Source: Novosphingobium capsulatum NBRC 12533 (lineage in GTDB: Bacteria; Pseudomonadota; Alphaproteobacteria; Sphingomonadales; Sphingomonadaceae). From it: a stretch of DNA of 47,851 nt. The notes below the pieces were generated by a model that saw nothing but the letters and a program-made list of their open reading frames with translations, was not told where the DNA came from and did no database searches. The translations under genes and the position numbers were made by a program. Positions 41,825-47,851 of this stretch are shown here, in pieces; the stretch's first letter is position 1; each line of letters opens with the position of its first letter. The stretch spans positions 1 through 47,851 of the forward strand of contig NZ_BCYV01000027.1 of NCBI RefSeq assembly GCF_001598375.1, written 5' to 3'.

Positions 41825-43792
41825 CTAATTCGAACCAAGGGTCACTGAGCCGGAACCCGAGCGGGATCGGTCGCGCCCGTTCCAGGCGAACCCGACCGCA
41901 ATGGCGACCGCCATCAGGAGTTGCGCCAGCACCGATTGCCAAGTGGGAAACACGCCGAGCATCGACAGCCGTGGCACGTCCGCGAGCGGTGCGATGTTGA
42001 TAAGGCCGGCTTCCTGGAGCGCGGCGACGCCTTTACCCGCCAGCACGACGGTCAGGACCGCCATGAGCCAGGAGCTATAGCGGAAGAACTGCGCGATCGG
42101 CAGCTTGCGACTGTAGCGAAGCATGGCCCAAGCGATCAGGCTGAGCAGTCCAATCGCCGACCCGGCCCCCGCGAGAAGCATCCCGTTGTCACCTTGCGCC
42201 GAAAGCGCGGCATAGAACAGGATCGTCTCGAAGACCTCGCGATAAACTACGACGAACGCCAGCCCGAACAGGAACCAGCCCGACCCGCCCGAGAGCGCCC
42301 GCGACATCTTCTCGCGAATATAGCGCTGCCACTGATCGGCCTGCGCCTTGCCGTGCATCCAAATCCCGACCGAGAGCAGCACGACCGCGGCGAACAGCGA
42401 GCCAAACCCTTCCGTCAGCTCCCGGCTCGCACCGCTGATCCCGATCGCATAGGTGGCGACCGCCCAGGTGATCCCGCCCGCGATGATCGCGCTGACCCAG
42501 CCGCCATGCACGTACCGCAGCGCCTCGCCGCGCTCGGCTTTACGCAGGAACGCGATCATGGCGACAACGATGAGCAGGGCTTCGAGCCCTTCACGCAGCA
42601 GGATCGTGAACGCGCCCAGGAACGTGGACGCTTCGGTGGCGGCATCAGGCGCGAGCGCCGCTTCCGCATCGTCGAAAAGGCCGCCCAGTACTGCGACCTT
42701 CTCCGCGAGATCATCGGGCGACGCGCCCCGGTCGATCGAGGCGCGGAACTCCCCCATCGCGCCCTCGATTCGACCCATCAGCGTCGCGTCGCGCGCGGTG
42801 AGTGTTGGCTCGATCGGCTCGAACCCATCGAGATAGGCCGACAGCGCCAGCTCTTTCGCCATGCGCGCATCGCCGCGCCGCGCAGCCGCCACGCTTTCGG
42901 CGAGTTTGGCGCGGGCGACCGCGAGCGAGCCGGGAGCCTGTTGTATCACCTGTTCGGGATGACGACGCAGGAATGCGAGCACTGGGTCAGCCTTGGCGTC
43001 GCCGATCGCCGCGCCGAGCGCGGCCGGGGTGAGCGCGACCAGGGTTTTCAGGTCCGGAATGCGCCGGCGAAGGGTCGGGTCGGATTTCCAAAGCCGCTCG
43101 CCTTCGCGCGCCTGCGCATCCGTGAAGGCGAAGCTCCCGGCTCGGAATGCTAACGCCCAGCGCTGATCGTTGGGCAGATCGGCGAAGCTCTGCATCGCGG
43201 TCCCGTCGATGCCTTGCGTCACCACCTGATAGAGCGCGAACACGCTGCGCTGGCGCGCGCGCTCGGCATCGGTGAAAGCAATCGGGGGCGTAGCGAGCTT
43301 GGCGGCGTCAGGGCCACGGCCGTTGCCCGTCATCCCGTGGCAGGACGCGCAGGATTGTCGGAACAGTGCATCGCTGGAGACGAGGTTCGGAGCCTTATCG
43401 GGCGCGAGCGGCACCGGGTAGGCGCGCAACAGATCGGCCGCGAGCCCGTGCGCCAATGTTGCCACCTGTTCAGTCGGTCCCTTTTCCGCGATCACCGCCT
43501 GGAGGTTGGCAGCCCGCTGGATGAGGGCTTGACGCTCCGGCTTCGCCGGCAGGCCCTGAAGCCGTGTCGAGACCGACGCGGCGAACTCCGTCATCTCGGC
43601 ATATTCCGACGTGCTCTTGATCCGACCGTTGGCGACCGCGCCGCCATAATCGACGGCCATATAGTCGAGCAGCCGCCATGCGGTTTGCACGTCGCCGGGT
43701 TCGGCGATTGCCGCAGCAGGGATCAGCAGCGCCGCGAGCGCGGAGAGCAGCCGCAACGAGAGCATTGCCCGGATCAACGCGAGCAGACGCAC
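41825..43792 (-). CDS. Cytochrome c / FTR1-family metal permease, PbrT-like (copy 2)
   Basis: 655 residues, colinear with the protein at 12359-14350. Signal SALAALLIPAAAIA, haem site CASCH (148-152), and the REGLE and REVFE motifs of FTR1/ILT permeases in the C-terminal membrane domain; QADQWQRYIREKMSRAL is shared by both copies. It starts with GTG in TAGTG, the CDF stop and its own start overlapping by one base. Unlike copy 1 it has no pbrA/pbrB partner nearby but heads the second czc operon after a CDF gene. Iron or lead uptake cannot be told apart from sequence. Confidence 0.85.
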   Translation of the reverse strand: MRLLALIRAMLSLRLLSALAALLIPAAAIAEPGDVQTAWRLLDYMAVDYGGAVANGRIKSTSEYAEMTEFAASVSTRLQGLPAKPERQALIQRAANLQAVIAEKGPTEQVATLAHGLAADLLRAYPVPLAPDKAPNLVSSDALFRQSCASCHGMTGNGRGPDAAKLATPPIAFTDAERARQRSVFALYQVVTQGIDGTAMQSFADLPNDQRWALAFRAGSFAFTDAQAREGERLWKSDPTLRRRIPDLKTLVALTPAALGAAIGDAKADPVLAFLRRHPEQVIQQAPGSLAVARAKLAESVAAARRGDARMAKELALSAYLDGFEPIEPTLTARDATLMGRIEGAMGEFRASIDRGASPDDLAEKVAVLGGLFDDAEAALAPDAATEASTFLGAFTILLREGLEALLIVVAMIAFLRKAERGEALRYVHGGWVSAIIAGGITWAVATYAIGISGASRELTEGFGSLFAAVVLLSVGIWMHGKAQADQWQRYIREKMSRALSGGSGWFLFGLAFVVVYREVFETILFYAALSAQGDNGMLLAGAGSAIGLLSLIAWAMLRYSRKLPIAQFFRYSSWLMAVLTVVLAGKGVAALQEAGLINIAPLADVPRLSMLGVFPTWQSVLAQLLMAVAIAVGFAWNGRDRSRSGSGSVTLGSN

Positions 43793-44418
43793 TACCGCTC
43801 TCCCAATTCGCGCCGAGCGCCAGTGACGATTTCATAAGCGGAGTGGAGGAACAGGAGGGCGATGAGGCCGGCGACGGCGAGGTCCGGCCAGGCGCTTCCT
43901 GTCCACGCCACCAGACCGGCCGCGGCGATCACCGCCACGTTGGCGAGCGCGTCGTTGCGGCTGAACAGCCAGATCGCGCGAACATTGGCGTCCCCTTCCC
44001 GGAAACGCGCAAGCACCAAGGCGGACACGACATTGATCGCGAGCGCGACAACGCCGATTGTGCCCATCAGTTCGGCATCGGGCGCGGTTGCGTTCAGGGC
44101 GCGCCAAATCGCGAAACCGATTACGCCCACGCCAAGCGCACCGAGAAACAACCCCTGCGTCAGCGCGACCTTTGCCCTCGCCCGTGCGGACCAGGCAAGC
44201 GCGAGAAGACCGATAAGGCTGATCGACCCGTCCCCGAGAAAATCGAGGGAATCCGCTTTCAGCGCTTGGCTATCGGCGATGAACCCGCCGAACAGCTCGG
44301 CGACTCCGAAGCCGAGGTTGAGCACCACGACGGTCAGCAGCGCACGGCGATAGGCCGGATCGGTTTGCGCGCGCGCGGGCTCCCCGTGGCACCCGCAGCT
44401 TTCGGTAGAAGCATTCAT
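43792..44418 (-). CDS. CDF-like cation transporter heading the long metal operon
   Basis: 208 residues. A Cys/His-containing N-terminus (TESCGCHGE) may bind metal. The CDF helices are seen as ALKADSLDFLGDGSISLIGL and RAIWLFSRNDALANVAVIAA with their Asp pairs. It is a short CDF protein exporting Zn, Co, Cd or Fe from the cytoplasm. Start ATG 44418 (ATG 44414 is out of frame); GGAAGG precedes it but overlaps the promoter -10. First gene of the 13-gene unit that ends at 29774. Confidence 0.88.
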   Translation of the reverse strand: MNASTESCGCHGEPARAQTDPAYRRALLTVVVLNLGFGVAELFGGFIADSQALKADSLDFLGDGSISLIGLLALAWSARARAKVALTQGLFLGALGVGVIGFAIWRALNATAPDAELMGTIGVVALAINVVSALVLARFREGDANVRAIWLFSRNDALANVAVIAAAGLVAWTGSAWPDLAVAGLIALLFLHSAYEIVTGARRELGER

Positions 44419-44425
44419 GCGGCCT

Positions 44426-44456
44426 TCCTTACCACCTCCAGTCGCTGTAGAAGCAA
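44426..44456 (-). promoter_or_regulatory. MerR-type promoter/operator of the long metal operon
   Basis: Minus strand: TTGCTT (44451-44456), 19-bp spacer (44432-44450), TAAGGA (44426-44431). The dyad is CTACAG-CGA-CTGGAG, which fits ZntR-like operators better than the CTCTAG sites of the pbr island. It lies between the divergent CDF (minus) and merR (plus) genes. The ATG of the CDF gene begins 7 nt after the -10, again predicting a leaderless message. Confidence 0.8.
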
Positions 44457-44496
44457 GCGAAATGTGCGACACGTTCGCATAAGCAAGGATGGCATG

Positions 44497-44913
44497 ATGA
44501 AGCCGGTGATGATTGGGCAGCTCGCCAGCGAGACCTCGACGAAGGTGACGACGATCCGCTTTTATGAGTCGATCGGGTTGCTCCGATCCGCCCCTCGCAC
44601 GGCGTCGGGTCGCAGAACCTACGATGCCAGTGACATTGAGCGTTTGCACTTCATCCGCAACGGTCGCCGGCTTGGCTTCTCCGTCGACGAGATCCGTTCG
44701 TTGATGGGGCTGGCGCAGAACCCGGACCAGGATTGTGGTGCCGCCTCAGCTATCGCTGCTCAGCACCTCAAGGATGTGGAGGAGAGACTGGCGCAACTCG
44801 CGGTGTTGCGGGATGAGTTGGCAATGCTCAGCCAGAGCTGCACCAAGGCGCGCATGGCCGATTGTCGGATCATGAAGGCGATCGGCAAAGGCCACCCTCA
44901 AGCCGATCAATAA
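44497..44913 (+). CDS. MerR-family metal sensor, ZntR/CadR type
   Basis: 138 residues. Winged helix MIGQLASETSTKVTTIRFYE, RSAPRTASGRRTYDASD, dimer helix, and Cys80 (DQDCGAA), Cys115 (SQSCTKA) and Cys123 (MADCRIM), the arrangement of Zn/Cd sensors. Start is ATG 44497 or the adjacent 44494; AAGGA is upstream. The long frame before it is antisense to the CDF gene. It should control the promoter at 44426-44456 and, from the shared CTCCAG half-site, the protease promoter at 46177-46207. Its 3' end overlaps the convergent protease gene by 7 bp. Confidence 0.9.
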   Translation: MKPVMIGQLASETSTKVTTIRFYESIGLLRSAPRTASGRRTYDASDIERLHFIRNGRRLGFSVDEIRSLMGLAQNPDQDCGAASAIAAQHLKDVEERLAQLAVLRDELAMLSQSCTKARMADCRIMKAIGKGHPQADQ

Positions 44914-46109
44914 TAATCGGCCAGCCTGAGCTCGCGCACATCACCCGAGGCCATCGTCAGCTTTACGAGGGTGCCAGCAGGCCGGGAGCGCACTTGCCAG
45001 AGCTCCCCACGCGTATAGTTCGCATCGATCGAATGGCCGTTCACCGCCACGATCCGGTCGCCGACCGCCCAGCCAGCCTTTTCTGCGGGACTGTTCGCCG
45101 CCACATGAACAACGGTGAGCGCCGTTGGTGAGGCTGCGAGGCCAAGGCCGCTACGGTCCTTCAGCATCGGCAGGCGACGACGAGGACCGAGTGGCCGGAG
45201 CCACACGAATCCGGCGGTCACGTCGAACACCACGTCGAATTGAGCGATCAGCGGTAGGCCGACATTGCCAACCGTGCTGGTGGAGAGCCAAGCTCTCATC
45301 CCGAGTGTGGGGACGTTCGAGACGCCAAGCCCTTCGATGTTGATGTTCTGGATCGTGAAAGCATCGTTGATACGCACACCATCGACGCCGCCGATCGCCG
45401 CGGTCGAGACGAGCTTCCCGTTCAACAGCCCTTGATCGCGGGCATAGGCCGACGAGAGCATCAGCGCGGCCGAGCTGCCAAGATCGATCATCAAGGGCAC
45501 GGGAGGCAAACCCGAGACGGAAGCTCGAATGAACAGCTCCTGCTTGGCACCGCGCCCGAGCGCGACAGCGCGCCAGTCGGGACCGGCGAGAAACGTGCCT
45601 GACTTGACGACCGCCATACGCCTTTTCGCGAAATCGAGCGCGATGCAGCTACCCGTGAACATATCGGCACCGAGGAGGATATCGATCGGTCGTCCGAAGG
45701 CCGCCGACACTGAACTCAGATCACCAACGACGGCAAAGGGTAAGCGACGGGTTTCGCGGGCGAGCTGTACGTCGATGTCGCGGACCAGCAGCACCGGGGC
45801 CTTGGCGCTCAGCCCGCTAATCATGCGCCGCTCACCATCGTTCAAGCCGAGCTTCGCCGCGAGCGCCGTGCTCATGATCGACGCGCCGCTGCCACTGTCG
45901 AGCACCGCCCGCACCGGCACTCCGCGCACTTGTGCCGAAACAAGGAGGGTATCACCCGTGCCGACTTCCAGCGGCTCCCATTCGAGGTGAGCCGCACCGA
46001 AGTTCCACGAGCCCGCAGACCGGGAAGTCTGTCGCGCGAGCGTTGGAGAACCGAGCACCAAGCCGGTTCCACAGGCCACCAGCCGCGCCACTAATGAGCG
46101 TCGAGACAT
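44907..46109 (-). CDS. Tat-exported bilobal aspartic protease with PDZ domain (copy 2)
   Basis: 400 residues from ATG 46109. Twin-arginine signal MSRRSLVARLVACGTGLVLG. Lobe 1 has VLDSGSGASIM, lobe 2 has MIDLGSSAALML, so the second site is D-L-G in both paralogues. The shared block STAAIGGVDG follows. A PDZ domain near the C-terminus (LTVVHVAANSPAEKAGWAVG, DRIVAVNGHSIDA) and the end RELRLADYY are common to the copy at 11128-12348. It has its own MerR-type promoter at 46177-46207 and is convergent with merR. Periplasmic, metal-induced proteolysis is inferred; targets are unknown. Confidence 0.82.
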   Translation of the reverse strand: MSRRSLVARLVACGTGLVLGSPTLARQTSRSAGSWNFGAAHLEWEPLEVGTGDTLLVSAQVRGVPVRAVLDSGSGASIMSTALAAKLGLNDGERRMISGLSAKAPVLLVRDIDVQLARETRRLPFAVVGDLSSVSAAFGRPIDILLGADMFTGSCIALDFAKRRMAVVKSGTFLAGPDWRAVALGRGAKQELFIRASVSGLPPVPLMIDLGSSAALMLSSAYARDQGLLNGKLVSTAAIGGVDGVRINDAFTIQNINIEGLGVSNVPTLGMRAWLSTSTVGNVGLPLIAQFDVVFDVTAGFVWLRPLGPRRRLPMLKDRSGLGLAASPTALTVVHVAANSPAEKAGWAVGDRIVAVNGHSIDANYTRGELWQVRSRPAGTLVKLTMASGDVRELRLADYY

Positions 46110-46176
46110 ACCGATTGCTTCAACACGGGCCGTCAAAAAGCCACCTCCAGCCCCCCGTCCGCAGGAGAGCAAATTG

Positions 46177-46207
46177 CGGTTACATGCTCCAGCCACTGGA
46201 GGAGCAA
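46177..46207 (-). promoter_or_regulatory. MerR-type promoter/operator of the second aspartic protease
   Basis: Minus strand: TTGCTC (46202-46207), 19-bp spacer (46183-46201), TAACCG (46177-46182). The spacer begins with the perfect palindrome CTCCAG-TGG-CTGGAG (46187-46201). The CTCCAG/CTGGAG half-sites are those of the promoter at 44426-44456, so the same regulator is probable. The protease ATG lies about 60 nt downstream of the expected start of transcription, so this message would have a normal leader. Confidence 0.75.
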
Positions 46208-46398
46208 GTGCTTTTGGTGCGCCCGAAAATCCTCAGAAGCGCTTGGAGAACTTTAGATGAAGGATGGTGCAGACCGCTTAGATGCCTTCCCGATAACGAA
46301 CGGTTCCGGGGGACGCTGGGCCGATCGGGACCGCGAACGGTGTAAACGCTCGCGCTAAGTGGCGGCATTCTGATCGCGCTATTTGTCGGCGAGCGTCG

Positions 46399-46971
46399 CT
46401 ACGCGGCTACCGGCTTGGTCTCGGCCGATCGCACATAGGCGTAGAGTTTTGGCTTGGAGATGCCGAGCATCGAGCAAATCTTGGCGATCGGCATCGTGTT
46501 CTCGTGGTAGAGCCTGACGGGCAGGTCGCGCTTGTCCTTGCCGAGTGCGGCCGGCCGGCCACCCTTCTTGCCGCGAGCGCGGGCTGCGGTGAGACCGGCC
46601 TGGGTCCGCTCGCGGATCAGGTTGCGCTCGAACTCCGCCAATGCCCCGAACAGGTGGAAGGTAAGCTTGCCCGACGTGGTGGTCGTGTCGATCGCCTCGT
46701 GCAGGCTCAGCAGCCCGACCTTTTCCTCGTCGAGGTAGGTCATCCATCCGATCAGATCACGGAGCGAGCGGCCGAGCCTGTCGAGGCGCCAGACCACCAG
46801 TGTGTCGCCGGCGCGAAGCAGCTCCTTCACCTTTTCCAATCCAGGGCGAGCGGCAGTCGCCCCGGAGGCCTTGTCGGTGATGACCTTCTCGCAGCCGGCA
46901 GCCTTCAGCGCATCACGCTGGAGGTCCAGGTTCTGCTCGGCGGTCGATACGCGGGCGTAACCGATTTTCAT
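46399..46971 (-). CDS. Serine site-specific recombinase (resolvase/invertase)
   Basis: 190 residues with Ser9 in IGYARVSTAEQ, WRLDRLGRSLRDL, and GALAEFERNLIRERT. The C-terminal helix-turn-helix ends in KICSMLGISKPKLYAYV. It differs clearly from the recombinase at 25940-26560. It is divergent from the TniA-like gene with about 190 bp between, and may be the resolvase of that transposon or of an older element. Which one it serves is open. Confidence 0.9.
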   Translation of the reverse strand: MKIGYARVSTAEQNLDLQRDALKAAGCEKVITDKASGATAARPGLEKVKELLRAGDTLVVWRLDRLGRSLRDLIGWMTYLDEEKVGLLSLHEAIDTTTTSGKLTFHLFGALAEFERNLIRERTQAGLTAARARGKKGGRPAALGKDKRDLPVRLYHENTMPIAKICSMLGISKPKLYAYVRSAETKPVAA

Positions 46972-47162
46972 GCGTAGGGCCGGTGGCGCCCCGATCGGGC
47001 GCGGTTTGGGAAGAAAGTCGTCATCGGCAGGTCTATGTTGCCCTAGTTTTCTTTACCGGGTAGATTTACGTCGAACAGGCCGGTTTGGCAACGCGAGCGG
47101 ACTCGCATGGCGATGGGCAGGCAAATCTCCGTTTTCCTTACCTGCGACACGGACCGTCGGCG
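46972..47162. other. Intergenic region between resolvase and TniA-like gene, may hold a transposon end or res site
   Basis: Contains TGTTGCCCTAGTTTTCTTTA from 47037 and CGTCGAACAGGCCGGTTTGG from 47070, both in an AT-richer stretch. A transposon terminus or res site is expected between a resolvase and a divergently read TniA-like gene. The partner end lies outside the window, so it cannot be fixed. Confidence 0.3.
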
Positions 47163-47851
47163 GTGACGCATCCGGCGCTTGTCCCGCCGCTGGCGATCGA
47201 GCGCTACCGCGTCCTTGAACCGCACCTCGCCGATGGCATCCCGCTCGCGGACCTCGCCCGCACCGGCACGCTGAGCGAGCGGACGTTGCAGCGCTGGCTC
47301 GGGCGCTACCGTGCCGAAGGACTTGCCGGTCTCGCGCGTCTGCCGCGCAACGATCGGGGCAGGCTGCACCTGCCGGAACATCTGGTCGAACTGACCCGCA
47401 CTCTCGCCACCAAGCGCCCGCGACCCCCGGTCGCCGCCATTCACCGAAAGGTGCAGGAACTCGCCATCGCGCATGGACACCGAACCCCCAGCTATGCGGC
47501 CGTCGCGCGTGTCGTCAGGGCGATACCGGCAAGCCAGATCGCCGCAGCCTCCGATCCGGCCGTCTACCGCGACCAGCACGAGCTAGTGCATCGGCGCGAA
47601 GCCGCGACCTCGAACGAGATGTGGCAGGCCGATCATACCGTTCTCGACATTCTCGTGCTCGATGATGCCGGAACCCCGGTGCGTCCTTGGCTGACCGTCA
47701 TCGTTGACGATCACAGCCGAGCCATCGCCGGTTACTTCCTCAGCCTCGATGCCCCCAGTGCCCTCAACACGGCGCTCGCCTTGCGGCAGGCGATCTGGCG
47801 CAAGCCCAATCCCGAATGGATCGTCAGCGGCATTCCCGAACAGCTTTACGT
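47163..47851 (+). CDS. TniA/Mu-type DDE transposase, partial (runs off window)
   Basis: From GTG 47163 about 230 residues are visible to the window edge. An N-terminal helix-turn-helix (LADLARTGTLSERTLQRWLG) and a second DNA-binding part precede the rve-like core: MWQADHTVLDILVLDD (first catalytic Asp157) and WLTVIVDDHSRAIAGYFLSL. The AIWRKPNPEWIVSGIPEQLY segment is typical of TniA/TnsB-like transposases of Tn5053-type elements. The start is uncertain, since no good ribosome-binding site is seen. Accessory genes (tniB, tniQ) would lie to the right. Confidence 0.75.
   Translation, partial: MTHPALVPPLAIERYRVLEPHLADGIPLADLARTGTLSERTLQRWLGRYRAEGLAGLARLPRNDRGRLHLPEHLVELTRTLATKRPRPPVAAIHRKVQELAIAHGHRTPSYAAVARVVRAIPASQIAAASDPAVYRDQHELVHRREAATSNEMWQADHTVLDILVLDDAGTPVRPWLTVIVDDHSRAIAGYFLSLDAPSALNTALALRQAIWRKPNPEWIVSGIPEQLY

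Noticed and set aside
1..47851. tRNA or rRNA genes, replication or conjugation genes
   Set aside because: None recognised by eye on either strand; the window is filled by metal, defence and mobile-element genes.

Overview
The window is high-GC DNA whose gene content and style fit a sphingomonad alphaproteobacterium (Sphingobium, Novosphingobium or Sphingomonas type). It is almost wholly accessory DNA: metal and metalloid efflux islands framed by an IS3-type element at the left edge, a Tn3-family transposon in the middle and a TniA-type transposon running off the right edge. It could be a plasmid or a chromosomal island; no replication or conjugation gene is present to decide.

Region by region. 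(1) 1-861 is the end of an IS3-family element that has cut a TPR gene already carrying an in-frame stop. (2) 9638 down to 1691 (minus strand) is a first czc-type RND operon: a small CzcI-like periplasmic protein, czcC, czcB, czcA, a frame-shifted DUF190 gene and a Ca2+/cation exchanger. It is driven by a MerR-type promoter divergent from a MerR/CadR-like regulator (9821-10225). A MAPEG membrane protein follows. (3) 11128-18398 has the layout of the Cupriavidus pbr lead-resistance locus: pbrR and pbrT (cytochrome c plus FTR1 permease) on the minus strand, diverging from pbrA (P1B ATPase) and pbrB (UppP-type phosphatase). A Tat-exported bilobal aspartic protease with a PDZ domain lies directly downstream of pbrT. 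A broken CDF gene closes the region. (4) 19373-23226 is a restriction-modification-like operon: a ribbon-helix-helix protein, an Eco57I-type N6-adenine methylase and a PD-(D/E)XK-like nuclease, with 24-bp repeats upstream. (5) 23908-29605 holds a subtilase resembling IetS, truncated at its 5' end against a Tn3-family transposon (GNAT, resolvase, transposase). (6) 44418 down to 29774 is one unbroken minus-strand train of 13 genes: CDF, a second PbrT-like permease, CzcI-like, czcC, czcB, czcA, SRPBCC, two MliC-like lipoproteins, ZIP, CDF, a P1B-4 ATPase and a HAD hydrolase. It is controlled from a MerR-type promoter next to a ZntR/CadR-like regulator. (7) A second copy of the aspartic protease-PDZ gene follows, with its own MerR-type promoter, then a serine recombinase and the start of a TniA-like transposase.

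How the genes work together: three full-length MerR regulators with the Cys triad of Cd/Pb/Zn sensors sit among six promoter-like sites, each with the long 19-bp spacer and a central dyad that MerR proteins need. The P1B ATPases and CDF proteins would move metal from cytoplasm to periplasm, and the two CzcCBA systems from periplasm to outside. PbrB could supply periplasmic phosphate, and the PbrT-like proteins and ZIP would import or sense metal. The most novel-looking element is the twice-found association of a MerR regulator, a cytochrome c-FTR1 permease and a Tat-exported DSG/DLG aspartic protease with a PDZ domain. It suggests a metal-induced periplasmic proteolysis step not described for pbr or czc systems as far as I know.
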